A stretch of 64,000 bases of DNA from assembly GCF_025751585.1 (NCBI RefSeq), contig NZ_JAOWKX010000001.1, forward strand, positions 682,259 to 746,258. The letters are read 5' to 3'. Origin of the DNA: Fluctibacter corallii (GTDB lineage: Bacteria > Pseudomonadota > Gammaproteobacteria > Enterobacterales > Alteromonadaceae). The notes below the pieces were generated by a model. It was not told the origin of the DNA and did not search any database. It saw only the letters and a program-made list of their open reading frames with translations. The position numbers and the translations under genes were made by a program. Below are positions 23,224 to 31,827 of this stretch, in pieces (the first letter of the stretch is position 1; each line of letters starts with the position of its first letter).

Positions 23224-24519
23224 GTGCTTAAAAATACGATAAAACAGTTACCTATTCCCCATAAATTTATGCTGTCAGGGATTGTCGCACTTTTACTTTT
23301 AATGGTGTTTATTCCTTCAGACTCGGTCGAAGCCTCGCGCCATACTGAAGTAAAAACACTGGAGCTGGGAAAGCGCTATCAACTGGACCTGACATTAAGT
23401 CAAGGCTCAGAGGCGGATGCCTTGCCCATTGACGAGCAACAAAACTGGCATGCCTTTACCATTCAAAAAGGCGACAACCTCGCAAAGATCTTCAATCGTG
23501 CCGGACTAAGCGCGCAAGATACCTACAGAGTGAGCAAAGCAGGCAGTCTTGCTAAAAAGTTGTTGAGTATCAAACCCGGTCAGTCTCTATCTATTCTGAA
23601 AGATAGCGAAGGACAGTTTGTGGCGCTGCAATACGCCTATTCTCAAACAGAGACGTTACAGATCTCACACGAAAATAGTGGATTTCAGTCAGAGATATTA
23701 ACCAAACCTATCGAAACGCGTTTAAATTTCGCTCAAGGCGAAATTAATTCTAGTTTCTGGAACGCGGGCAAGCGCGCCAATATGTCAGATAATCAGATTA
23801 TGAGTTTGGCAGGAATATTCGGTTGGGATATCGACTTCGCGTTAGAAATTCGCGAAGGCGACCACTTTAATGTGGTGTATGAAGAACAGTTTATTGATGG
23901 TGAGTTTATTGGGTACGGCGATATTGTAGCTGCCGAGTTTACCAATCAGGGCGAAACCTTTACGGCTATACGCCACAACGACGGCAATTATTATACGCCT
24001 GAAGGACGTAGCATGCGTAAAAGCTTTTTGCGCGCGCCAGTTAACTTTAAGTACATTAGCTCAAGTTTCAGCAAAAAGCGGTTTCACCCAGTACAAAAGC
24101 GCTGGAAGGCTCACCGCGGTGTAGACTATGCTGCTAGAACAGGTACACCTGTAGTGGCTGCAGGCGATGGTAAGGTCATTCGTGCTACGTACGATAAGTT
24201 TAACGGTCACCATGTATTTATACAGCATGGTGAAAAATATGTGACGAAATACATCCACTTTAGTAAGCGCGCGGTAAAACGTGGTCAACATGTTAAACAA
24301 GGTCAAGTCATTGGCTATGTAGGCGCTACAGGCTTAGCGGCTGGCCCGCATTTACACTATGAATTTCTTGTTGATGGCGTTCATCGCAATCCGAGAACAG
24401 TATCGCTACCCAAAGCCAAGCCCATCGCTGAAAAAGACAAAGCGGAGTTTAGTCAACTAGCTGCACAGCGCGTTGCATTGCTTGAAAATAACAAGCGCAT
24501 TATGCTTGCCATGAATTAA
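23224..24519 (+). CDS. mepM: Peptidoglycan DD-endopeptidase, M23 family (MepM type)
   Basis: The 431-residue envelope protein starts at a GTG and has one N-terminal membrane anchor (about residues 14-30). A LysM-like OapA segment (about 78-125, WHAFTIQKGDNLAKIFNRAGLS) is followed by a C-terminal M23 metallopeptidase (about 285-395). The zinc ligands are visible: His297 and Asp301 in HRGVDYAARTGTPV, and His376-x-His378 in AGPHLHYEF. It would cut D-Ala-mDAP crosslinks during wall growth. It is followed 12 bases later by anmK, a logical partner in wall recycling, and is divergent from tyrS. Family assignment is firm; whether it is MepM itself or a sister hydrolase is less certain. Confidence 0.93.
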   Translation: MLKNTIKQLPIPHKFMLSGIVALLLLMVFIPSDSVEASRHTEVKTLELGKRYQLDLTLSQGSEADALPIDEQQNWHAFTIQKGDNLAKIFNRAGLSAQDTYRVSKAGSLAKKLLSIKPGQSLSILKDSEGQFVALQYAYSQTETLQISHENSGFQSEILTKPIETRLNFAQGEINSSFWNAGKRANMSDNQIMSLAGIFGWDIDFALEIREGDHFNVVYEEQFIDGEFIGYGDIVAAEFTNQGETFTAIRHNDGNYYTPEGRSMRKSFLRAPVNFKYISSSFSKKRFHPVQKRWKAHRGVDYAARTGTPVVAAGDGKVIRATYDKFNGHHVFIQHGEKYVTKYIHFSKRAVKRGQHVKQGQVIGYVGATGLAAGPHLHYEFLVDGVHRNPRTVSLPKAKPIAEKDKAEFSQLAAQRVALLENNKRIMLAMN

Positions 24520-24531
24520 CGAGGACGCCGA

Positions 24532-25644
24532 TTGGCTCATTTATATCTGGGCATTATGTCCGGTACTAGTATGGATGGAATCGATATTGCGTTGCTTAAT
24601 TTTAAGCAACGCCCCGCTACCATACTAGATTACGCGACTTACCCTTTTCCTGAAGCACTCATACCCACCATTCACGGCTTGTGTCAGCCTAATCAGAACG
24701 AAATTAACACGATGGGAGACGCTGATCGGCAGATTGCACATGCTTTTGCTGACGCGGTAAAGGCATTTCTTGCAAGAAATCAACTCACCTCAGCCGACAT
24801 TGTGGCAATCGGCTCTCATGGCCAAACGATTCGACACTATCCCGACGGCAACAATGGATTCACTTTACAAATCGGTGATCCGTTTACGTTAGCCTCGAAA
24901 ACTGACATCGACGTGATTGCTGACTTCAGACGTAAAGATGTTGCTCTTGGCGGACAGGGTGCACCACTCGTTCCTGCGTTTCATAAAGCAATGTTTGCCA
25001 CCAAGCGATGCAATCGTGTTGTCCTCAATATTGGCGGAATTAGTAATATCACTTATTTACCCGCAGACCAACAAACACCCATTGTAGGGTTCGACACTGG
25101 GCCGGGAAATACGCTTATGGATGCTTGGTGTCGTAAACATACTGGCCAACAATACGATAAAAGCGGTGCGTGGGCATCGCAGGGAAAGCCAGATAACACA
25201 CTATTACAGGCCATGTTGACACTGCCGTTTTTCTCCCAACCTGCACCCAAAAGTACAGGGCGTGAACTATTTAACTTAGCGTGGCTAGAGCAGCAACTCT
25301 CTCAATATGGTAATACGCTATCACCAGAATCGGTGCAGGCAACATTGGCCCTGCTAACTGCAACAAGCATTGCTGATCAAATTCATGCACTGCCAGACGT
25401 AGAAGAAGTGTATGTATGTGGTGGCGGCGCCCACAACGACTTTCTAATGGAGACCTTAGAAACCTTACTGTATGACTGCCAACTAAATACTACAGACGAG
25501 CTTGGTATTGTTTCAGATGCCGTTGAGGCGGCCGCATTTGCTTGGTTAGCTTATGCTCATAAACAGGGTATACCTGGCAATATCCCATCGGTCACTGGCG
25601 CGAGTCGAAGCGCTATTTTAGGTGCGAGTTTTTCTGCGTTATGA
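24532..25644 (+). CDS. anmK: Anhydro-N-acetylmuramic acid kinase
   Basis: The 370-residue cytoplasmic kinase phosphorylates and opens 1,6-anhydroMurNAc taken up during wall turnover, giving MurNAc-6-phosphate. Motifs are the N-terminal GIMSGTSMDGID, AIGSHGQTIRHYP, VADFRRKDVALGGQGAPLVPAFH-type block (here written from IADFRRKD), NIGGISNIT and FDTGPGN. The start codon is TTG at 24532 with GAGGACG upstream. It lies 12 bases after mepM, and its last codons overlap the ATG of the Lrp-type gene by four bases. Length is that of E. coli AnmK. Confidence 0.96.
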   Translation: MAHLYLGIMSGTSMDGIDIALLNFKQRPATILDYATYPFPEALIPTIHGLCQPNQNEINTMGDADRQIAHAFADAVKAFLARNQLTSADIVAIGSHGQTIRHYPDGNNGFTLQIGDPFTLASKTDIDVIADFRRKDVALGGQGAPLVPAFHKAMFATKRCNRVVLNIGGISNITYLPADQQTPIVGFDTGPGNTLMDAWCRKHTGQQYDKSGAWASQGKPDNTLLQAMLTLPFFSQPAPKSTGRELFNLAWLEQQLSQYGNTLSPESVQATLALLTATSIADQIHALPDVEEVYVCGGGAHNDFLMETLETLLYDCQLNTTDELGIVSDAVEAAAFAWLAYAHKQGIPGNIPSVTGASRSAILGASFSAL

Positions 25645-26132
25645 GTAAACATCCGTCCACCAAACCGCCTCGTCAGTTGGATGATACTGACAAGCAAATA
25701 CTTGCCCATTTGTACCGCGATGCGCGACTAACAAACAAAGATATAGCAACAGCAGTCGGCTTGGCTCCTTCTACCTGCCTTGAGCGTATAAAACGATTGC
25801 AAACTGAAGGCGTGTTAAAATCTTCAAGAGCAGAGGTGGATTTTAATGCCCTTGGCGGCCATATTCAGGCGATGATTTCAGTGAGAATGTCAGAGCATAA
25901 TCGAGAAACTTTCGATCGCTTTAAACACGATCTATTACCCTTACCAGAGGTTATCAGCCTATACCATATGGGTGGGGAAACTGACTTTTTCGTACATGTT
26001 TCTGTTAGTGACTCTCATCATCTACGAGATTTCGTGTTCAATGCCATTACAACTCGTGGCGAAGTAAACCATGTTGAAACATCGTTGGTTTACGATTACG
26101 ACACCAGTGAAACATTACCGCGTTTCGATTAG
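25641..26132 (+). CDS. Lrp/AsnC-family transcriptional regulator
   Basis: The 163-residue protein has an N-terminal winged helix-turn-helix (about residues 15-60, LDDTDKQILAHLYRDARLTNKDIATAVGLAPSTCLERIKRL). A RAM/AsnC ligand-binding domain follows (about 75-150), with AMISVRMSEHNRETFDRF and YHMGGETDFFVHVSV. Its start overlaps the anmK stop as ATGA, so it is translationally coupled to the wall-recycling operon, a placement I cannot explain by function. Its ligand is unknown. It could also act on the PLP enzyme and dehydrogenase 1-3 kb downstream. It is distinct from Lrp itself, which is usually near 165 residues with different flanks. Confidence 0.9.
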   Translation: MSKHPSTKPPRQLDDTDKQILAHLYRDARLTNKDIATAVGLAPSTCLERIKRLQTEGVLKSSRAEVDFNALGGHIQAMISVRMSEHNRETFDRFKHDLLPLPEVISLYHMGGETDFFVHVSVSDSHHLRDFVFNAITTRGEVNHVETSLVYDYDTSETLPRFD

Positions 26133-26229
26133 AGCACGCTGCCACTTTAAGCGCATCAAGACAATACACAATAGACTAACATTAAAGAACAACGCTAAAA
26201 ACGAAATAAACTTACACACGCGAGTGCCT

Positions 26230-26820
26230 ATGAAATTATCAATTAATCCTCTTTTCGCTTCGGCATTAATAATTGCCGCAAGTACCACTACCACAGTAAA
26301 TGCAGCGAATCCTCAAGATGCATTCTTTGAAAAATTAAAAACCTTGTGCAATAAGTCTTTTGCCGGAGAAGTCACAGTAGACAGCTCAAAATCCAGCTCA
26401 TTTGCAAATAAACCCTTAAAAATGCACGTAAGGACCTGTGAAGAGAATAAGATAGAAATTCCCTTTTACGTGGGAAGCAATGCTTCGCGCACATGGATCA
26501 TCACCAAATCTGCCAAAGGCTTAACCCTTAAACATGATCACCGTCACCGTGATGGTAGCGAAGATACATTAACGCAATACGGCGGCCACACAATAGATGA
26601 AGGCTGGGCACAAGTACAATCGTTTCCGGCAGATGACTTTTCAAAATCCCTCTTCGTAGAAAATGGCATTCCTGATTCTATCGATAACACGTGGCAGTTA
26701 TACATTTACCCAGACAAGTTCACTTACCGATTAAAACGAGAAGGCCGAGAATTTAGCGCGGTGTTTGACTTAACCAAAACCATCGACACTCCCCCTGCCC
26801 CATGGAGCGATCGCAAATAG
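26230..26820 (+). CDS. Secreted protein, unknown
   Basis: The 196-residue protein has a signal peptide ending at VNAA (LSINPLFASALIIAAST). The mature part begins QDAFFEKLKTLCNKSFAGEV and includes a second cysteine (RTCEENK) that may form a disulfide. A His-rich turn LKHDHRHRDGSEDT lies in the middle and a beta-rich end LYIYPDKFTYRLKREGREFSAVF follows. I have seen this overall pattern in conserved secreted proteins of marine gammaproteobacteria, but assign no function. The in-frame start at 26071 would lack the signal peptide and overlap the lrp gene, so I choose 26230. Its neighbours give no clear role. Confidence 0.6.
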   Translation: MKLSINPLFASALIIAASTTTTVNAANPQDAFFEKLKTLCNKSFAGEVTVDSSKSSSFANKPLKMHVRTCEENKIEIPFYVGSNASRTWIITKSAKGLTLKHDHRHRDGSEDTLTQYGGHTIDEGWAQVQSFPADDFSKSLFVENGIPDSIDNTWQLYIYPDKFTYRLKREGREFSAVFDLTKTIDTPPAPWSDRK

Positions 26821-26876
26821 CCTAGCGTACAAACAGGCGTCTCTGGTTGCCGTCGTCAGCCCGACAACAAACAATC

Positions 26877-26911
26877 AAAAAAGCCCGGCACCACACAAAA
26901 CAATGCCGGGC
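26877..26911 (-). terminator. Rho-independent terminator of the PLP-enzyme gene
   Basis: Read on the minus strand, an eight-base stem GCCCGGCA/TGCCGGGC (26883-26890 with 26904-26911) is followed by a run of six T (26877-26882). It ends the gene at 26947-28740. Confidence 0.85.
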
Positions 26912-26917
26912 AAACAC

Positions 26918-26956
26918 CTTACTGGGTAGCACTTACTGGGTAGCACTTACTGGGTA
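26918..26956. repeat. Three 14-bp tandem repeats across the PLP-enzyme stop codon
   Basis: The unit CTTACTGGGTAGCA occurs at 26918-26931 and 26932-26945, with a partial third copy at 26946-26956. The third copy contains the stop codon of the minus-strand gene (26947-26949) and its last two sense codons. The duplication sits between the stop and the terminator and looks like replication slippage. Confidence 0.85.
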
Positions 26957-28740
26957 AGCATATCTTTCATTGAAGAAACAGAACCATAATGCTGGTTACA
27001 TACTTCAAGTGCGACATTCATGTACAAACTATCGACCTCATCAGCCGACATAAACTTATCACTGAAACCGGGATGCTTCGGATCAATATGCAGTTTTGCA
27101 CTGTTAATCATATGGGCGATAAGCTCTTTTACATTGTTAGTACCCATCGCGATACGCATGGTAGTTAAGAAGATTCCAGCTTCTTTCTGCGATTTTGGAT
27201 CTAGCTCTGAATGGGTGGTCAATGCAGGGCATAAAATAATCGTATTGCTTTGTCCAATACTCACTTGGTGGCTAAAGGCAGGCTCAAGTGCATCGAAGAA
27301 ACGCAAGAAAGTATCGCGCTCTAGAGATGCGCCTTCCATATCGACCGTAAACAGCGAGCACGGCCAGCCGTGGCGCATTTGGCTTTCACGTAGGTGCGCA
27401 TTTTTATGCTCAGGTAAGGCGTGACAGTTCACATTAAAATCTGGGTGAGATGCAAGAAAACGGCTGAACACCGTAGTATTGATGACTTTATTCATCATAC
27501 GCTGTTCTAATGTTTTCATACCGCTTAGTACATCAAACGCTTTTTCGGAGTCAAGGTAAGCACCTTTGATGTAATACACGTCCCAAAACATAGTGCGTGA
27601 CCAATCATAGCCATTTACACTCTCGCCTTTAGGCTGGAACATTCGATAGGCTTCGCCAATCACTACGCCCGCAGTCGTTGCGCCACTGCCACAAATATCT
27701 TTGGTGTAACTATGCATAATAAAATCTGGGCGCTCGTCTTTATCTTCACGCTGCAATGGCTGATGCAGTACAGGAGTGGCTAAGGTAGCGTCTAGCATAA
27801 CCGTATGATCATGCTTATGGGCCGCTTTACAAATGCCCGCGACATCCAAAACATAACCGTGCGGGTTACAGGGTGACTCAAGATATACGTGGATATGCTT
27901 GCCCTTATCAGTTCGGTTTTGATGCTTTTTCGCAACCTCATCTCTAAAGGCGGCAAACTCTTCGCCGGTGTAGCCATCAAACCACTCCAACTGCACATCC
28001 ATTCTATTCTCACGCGCAAAATAATCTTTTAACAGCTGGAAAACGCCACCGTAAATATTACGAGAAACGATTAACACATCACCATGCCCTAATACATTAG
28101 ACAGCAGTGCGTCAATAGCAGCCATACCCGAGTTGAAGTTCCACGCCATGTAATCAGCAGCATACGGACCGGCTTCCAGATCAACGATAGCATTGGCCAA
28201 AGAGACATTGGTTGGATTAAGCAAACGCGTATAAATTTGATGGGTAAATTCCTTACCCTGGAATGCGTCATCGACCCATTCTGTACAGGCATATACATAA
28301 GTGGCCGTTCTCACAATAACTGGGTTGGCTGAAAACAGCGCTGTCACATTATCAAAAAGTGGGTAATGGCCTTTTGTTACTTGTGAACCGCTTTGTTTGT
28401 TTAAGCTTTGAAATGTAGCGCGAAAGGGGTTTTGCAACGTATCAAGCACCTTTGCAATCTGGAACGACAAGAACTTTTTCGCATTGAAGTATGCAAGTTT
28501 ATCTTCTCTGTCTAACCCCTCTAACGTCTCTTTGGTGACGTTCCACAACGTCATCACATCAGTTTGCGCCTGATACATATGAGACGCGGCCTGAAACAGT
28601 GCTTTTCCATAATCACTTTCTTTATTGATACCAAAATGCGCTAACTGCTCAGCGGCTAAGGCTTCAACTGACGTCGCTTTTGTAGTATTTCTTTTAGGAG
28701 ACAGGATTCTCGCCTGCTCGACATGTTGCTTGTTTGTCAT
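26947..28740 (-). CDS. Large PLP-dependent Cys/Met-metabolism-type enzyme
   Basis: The 597-residue fold-type I PLP enzyme belongs to the Cys/Met metabolism group, which includes cystathionine and methionine gamma-lyases. Catalytic features are visible: the Schiff-base Lys near residue 347 in HSYTKDICGSGATTAG, an Asp in VMLDATLATPVLHQP and ESPCNPHGYVLD. The protein is about 200 residues longer than the usual 380-420. The extra length is mainly an N-terminal helical part (about 1-130) and a C-terminal extension after 520. The substrate is unknown. The ATG at 28740 has AAGGA nine bases upstream. It is divergent from a D-2-hydroxyacid dehydrogenase. Confidence 0.85.
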   Translation of the reverse strand: MTNKQHVEQARILSPKRNTTKATSVEALAAEQLAHFGINKESDYGKALFQAASHMYQAQTDVMTLWNVTKETLEGLDREDKLAYFNAKKFLSFQIAKVLDTLQNPFRATFQSLNKQSGSQVTKGHYPLFDNVTALFSANPVIVRTATYVYACTEWVDDAFQGKEFTHQIYTRLLNPTNVSLANAIVDLEAGPYAADYMAWNFNSGMAAIDALLSNVLGHGDVLIVSRNIYGGVFQLLKDYFARENRMDVQLEWFDGYTGEEFAAFRDEVAKKHQNRTDKGKHIHVYLESPCNPHGYVLDVAGICKAAHKHDHTVMLDATLATPVLHQPLQREDKDERPDFIMHSYTKDICGSGATTAGVVIGEAYRMFQPKGESVNGYDWSRTMFWDVYYIKGAYLDSEKAFDVLSGMKTLEQRMMNKVINTTVFSRFLASHPDFNVNCHALPEHKNAHLRESQMRHGWPCSLFTVDMEGASLERDTFLRFFDALEPAFSHQVSIGQSNTIILCPALTTHSELDPKSQKEAGIFLTTMRIAMGTNNVKELIAHMINSAKLHIDPKHPGFSDKFMSADEVDSLYMNVALEVCNQHYGSVSSMKDMLTQ

Positions 28741-28867
28741 GGGTAACATTCCTTTACTGTCTATTTTTCGAATATAATTTGTTATTTACAAAAATTAAAC
28801 AAATTTTGTTCGGTTAGTTTACAAAGAAAAGGAAACAAATCTTTACTAGACCAAAAAGGATATCAAC
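28741..28867. promoter_or_regulatory. Divergent AT-rich promoter region
   Basis: The gap between the divergent PLP-enzyme and dehydrogenase genes is very AT-rich. It includes a near-palindrome with ACAAAA at the left arm and TTTTGT at the right (about 28788-28810). A shared operator for a regulator such as the nearby Lrp-type protein is possible, but no consensus box is evident. Confidence 0.3.
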
Positions 28868-29803
28868 ATGATCAACCTAACTATTCTATCTGGTGATGCT
28901 AACGAGTACTTTACGCAGCTTGACGGCAAAGCAGGAATTAATATTATTGCGGCGCTGGAAAACAACCAAGAAATAGACGACGACATTTTTACCAAAACCA
29001 CGGTGATTCTCGCTAACCCGGACCTACTTGCTCCTGTTGTTTATCGCTTTACTCATCTCAAGTGGGTTCAATCTACCTGGGCGGGGGCCAAGCCGCTCAT
29101 CGATGTAATGCCACGCTCAATCCCGCTAACAGGTATTAAAGGGGTATTCGGCGTTCAAATGCGGGAATATGTCTTTGCCTATCTGCTGCATTTTTCTCGT
29201 CAAATAGACAAAATGACATCGCTACAAAAAGAAAAGAATTGGTTACAGCCCACCTGCTCAACCCTTGCAGGGCAAACGATTGGCATTATGGGAACGGGTG
29301 CCATTGGCATTGAAGTAGCCAAGATGGCGAAAGCATTTGGTATGAAGGTGCGAGGGTTTGCCACCACCCAAAAACCTTCACCGTTCTTAGATGAGCAATA
29401 CACCCTTAAAGAGAAGCTCGCATTTTGTGAAGGCTTAGACGCATTGGTGTGTTTGCTCCCTCATACTGCGCATACTGAAAACATCATCGATGCCGAATGT
29501 ATGTCAGCATTGCCAGAACATGCTGTTTTTATTAATGCAGGAAGAGGCCAGTGTGTGGATATATCAGCATTAGAGAGTGCTTTAACAGCACATAAGCTCC
29601 GTGCTGCTGTACTCGACGTTTTTGTGGATGAACCACTTCCTCAAAACAGCCTGCTTTGGACGTTGCCCAATGCGCATATTACTCAACACACTGCAGCGGT
29701 ATCACGTCCAAAAGATATCGTAGACATTTTTTTAGAAAACCATGAGAGATTTTGCCAAAACACCGCACTGAATTATCAAATCGACCTCACCAAAGGTTAT
29801 TGA
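28868..29803 (+). CDS. D-2-hydroxyacid dehydrogenase, NAD-dependent
   Basis: The 311-residue enzyme belongs to the D-isomer 2-hydroxyacid dehydrogenases, which interconvert 2-keto acids and D-2-hydroxy acids with NAD(P)H. The Rossmann motif is TIGIMGTGAIGIEVAKMAKAFGM. Catalytic positions are visible: Arg in FINAGRGQCVD, Glu in VFVDEPLPQNS, and His in ITQHTAAVS. The substrate lobe N-terminus is divergent, as in the GhrA-like glyoxylate/hydroxypyruvate reductases. It is divergent from the PLP enzyme, and the two might form a keto-acid pair in which one makes a 2-keto acid that the other reduces; that is inference. Confidence 0.88.
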   Translation: MINLTILSGDANEYFTQLDGKAGINIIAALENNQEIDDDIFTKTTVILANPDLLAPVVYRFTHLKWVQSTWAGAKPLIDVMPRSIPLTGIKGVFGVQMREYVFAYLLHFSRQIDKMTSLQKEKNWLQPTCSTLAGQTIGIMGTGAIGIEVAKMAKAFGMKVRGFATTQKPSPFLDEQYTLKEKLAFCEGLDALVCLLPHTAHTENIIDAECMSALPEHAVFINAGRGQCVDISALESALTAHKLRAAVLDVFVDEPLPQNSLLWTLPNAHITQHTAAVSRPKDIVDIFLENHERFCQNTALNYQIDLTKGY

Positions 29804-29870
29804 TTGTCGCATCGCTTTAAGTCATAACTGGCGCAGCGCAAGATAACCGCCACCTGTACAGGAATCACAT

Positions 29871-30884
29871 GTGGAACTAAAGGTAATTCAGGGCGTTATG
29901 GTTAAGCCAGACCAGAACAGAGCATCACGCACGACCGAAGAATATATCATCTTATCTTTGAGTGGGTTTACCGCTCTTGTGTTGTTCCCCTTTGTGGTAC
30001 TGCGCTTTTTCACCCAAGATTGGCTATTAGGAATCTTGGACTTCATTGGTGTGTTTTGTGCGCTGGCAGTATTCGTCTTAGTGTACACCACCCACAACAC
30101 GCGGGTTGCTGGTAAAATACTGGCTGCCATATGTTGCTGCGTATTAATCGCCACGATCGAGCTAAAAGGCAGTGAGCAGTTGAGCTGGTGTTATCCAGCC
30201 TTAACCGCCCTATTTTTCTTGCTACTTCCTCGTCAAGCGCTTGTACTTAGCCTTGTCGTTCTTGCAGCCATTGGATTGATGATCTTAGATGAGGTGACAG
30301 TGGTTGGCGCGCTACGTTTTTACCTTTCAGCCATCGCAACCGTACTGTTTAGTTTTGTTTTTGCAGGCAGAATGCGGGCACAGCAGTTACAGCTGGTTCA
30401 TCAGGCTTCGAATGATCCTCTCACAGGAGCTGGTAACCGACGAGCATTGGAACAGAAACTATTAGATCTGATGAGCTTACATCGCCGTCATACGGATACC
30501 GTAACCTCACTTATCATGTTTGATATTGACCGCTTCAAGTGTATTAACGACCGATTTGGACACGCGACGGGAGACGACATTCTGGTTGGCCTTATTCAGG
30601 TAATCAACCAGCGGATACGTACCACAGATCAGGTCTACCGATTAGGTGGCGAGGAATTTGTTGTGATTGCTGAGCAAACACCGTTGAAAGATGCCGTATT
30701 ACTAGCCGAAACCCTGCGTACATCGGTTGAAAATGACCCTGTACTTAGCGAGTATAATGTCACTGTATCCGTTGGTACAGCACAATACGCTGAGGAAGAA
30801 ACCGCATTTGAGTGGCTCGGTAGAGCTGACAAAGCCATGTACCGAGCCAAAAACGAAGGAAGAAATAGTTGCTGCGTTGCTTAG
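29871..30884 (+). CDS. Membrane-anchored diguanylate cyclase
   Basis: The 337-residue protein makes c-di-GMP from two GTP. About six membrane segments (residues 25-165) form an N-terminal sensor, followed by a GGDEF domain (about 175-335). The active site is GGEEF (residues 259-263) with Asp in FDIDRFKCINDRFGH. An inhibitory site RxxD (Arg250-Asp253, RTTD) sits five residues before it, so product inhibition is likely. The start is ambiguous: GTG at 29871 has GGA seven bases upstream, while ATG at 29898 would shorten it by nine residues. The gene faces the thioredoxin-fold gene with a ten-base gap. The signal sensed by the membrane part is unknown. Confidence 0.93.
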   Translation: MELKVIQGVMVKPDQNRASRTTEEYIILSLSGFTALVLFPFVVLRFFTQDWLLGILDFIGVFCALAVFVLVYTTHNTRVAGKILAAICCCVLIATIELKGSEQLSWCYPALTALFFLLLPRQALVLSLVVLAAIGLMILDEVTVVGALRFYLSAIATVLFSFVFAGRMRAQQLQLVHQASNDPLTGAGNRRALEQKLLDLMSLHRRHTDTVTSLIMFDIDRFKCINDRFGHATGDDILVGLIQVINQRIRTTDQVYRLGGEEFVVIAEQTPLKDAVLLAETLRTSVENDPVLSEYNVTVSVGTAQYAEEETAFEWLGRADKAMYRAKNEGRNSCCVA

Positions 30885-30894
30885 TAACTTGGCT

Positions 30895-31719
30895 TTATTC
30901 GCCTACTTCCCAAGAGTAAGGACCAAAGCGCTGCTCAGTGATTGCCAATCGGCTGGGTGCACCTTCATCTAGCGATCTGGCTTGCTCTGAAGAATGATGC
31001 AGTGCGCCCTGTAACGCCATTCGATATGCTTTAACCTCTTGCCATAATTGATTCAATTTTTCATCGTCAGCATCGCCAGTTTGATCTTCTTGCTTGAGTA
31101 ACACACCTAATTTCTCAAAGCCTCGCTGTAACCTATCTGTCAGGTTTTTGGCATGTAGCTGCAATTGCGCGCCGTGCTTGTTCTTAGGAATAAACGATGC
31201 CGCCGAACGTTCTTTTCGGTTGGGATAATCCTGAATAAACTTAGCAATTGTATCGACTGACAATGAGGCTGCATGTTGAAACGTTAATATGGCATCAATA
31301 TCTGGGCTAGGCGAAGCTGGCTCAGACACAATGAGAACCGTAGGTGTGGCAAAATAACCCGGGTAACCCAGCGCCATTGTTGCATCTCGCCTGTCTTGGT
31401 AATAACCAATATCAATAAATAACACTTCAAAGTTATCTTTTAAAACAGGCGCGACCTGAGGGTGAGAGAATGCCACTGACAGTGCGCGGCTGTCATGACA
31501 CCACGACGCGCCAAATACGACCATCAATGGCTTTCCTCGTTCTTCCGCATTGGTTTTAGCCGCAGTAAGATTTTCCATATATCTTGCATCTTCAACATAC
31601 GTATATTCTGGTAATGCTTCCTGATACTCGGCTTTCCCTGCGGCAAAACTCGAGCCGGAAAAACCGAGAAGTAAAGAAAGCAGTGTGGCGAAAAATAGGA
31701 TAGATCGCGTGCTTGTCAT
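30895..31719 (-). CDS. Periplasmic thioredoxin-fold protein with WCxxS site
   Basis: The 274-residue protein has a signal peptide (residues 1-27, SILFFATLLSLLLGFSGSSFA) and one thioredoxin-like domain (about 45-170). The active-site region is GASWCHDSRALS: Cys74 is followed by His-Asp-Ser77 instead of a second Cys. It resembles the thioredoxin-like family of SoxW/DUF255 type, but the cis-Pro region (ATPTVLIVS) is intact. It could act as a monothiol reductase or chaperone. The C-terminal 100 residues are helical and charged and unassigned. It is convergent with the diguanylate cyclase and divergent from the DUF2750 gene. Confidence 0.75.
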   Translation of the reverse strand: MTSTRSILFFATLLSLLLGFSGSSFAAGKAEYQEALPEYTYVEDARYMENLTAAKTNAEERGKPLMVVFGASWCHDSRALSVAFSHPQVAPVLKDNFEVLFIDIGYYQDRRDATMALGYPGYFATPTVLIVSEPASPSPDIDAILTFQHAASLSVDTIAKFIQDYPNRKERSAASFIPKNKHGAQLQLHAKNLTDRLQRGFEKLGVLLKQEDQTGDADDEKLNQLWQEVKAYRMALQGALHHSSEQARSLDEGAPSRLAITEQRFGPYSWEVGE

Positions 31720-31827
31720 CGAAATGGGTCCTTGATTGGCGAATAAAACATCATTTACTTTACTTCAAATGGGCATTGTTTGCGATTTGCATTATCATGA
31801 GTACTACCAATGACAACGAGAATTATC

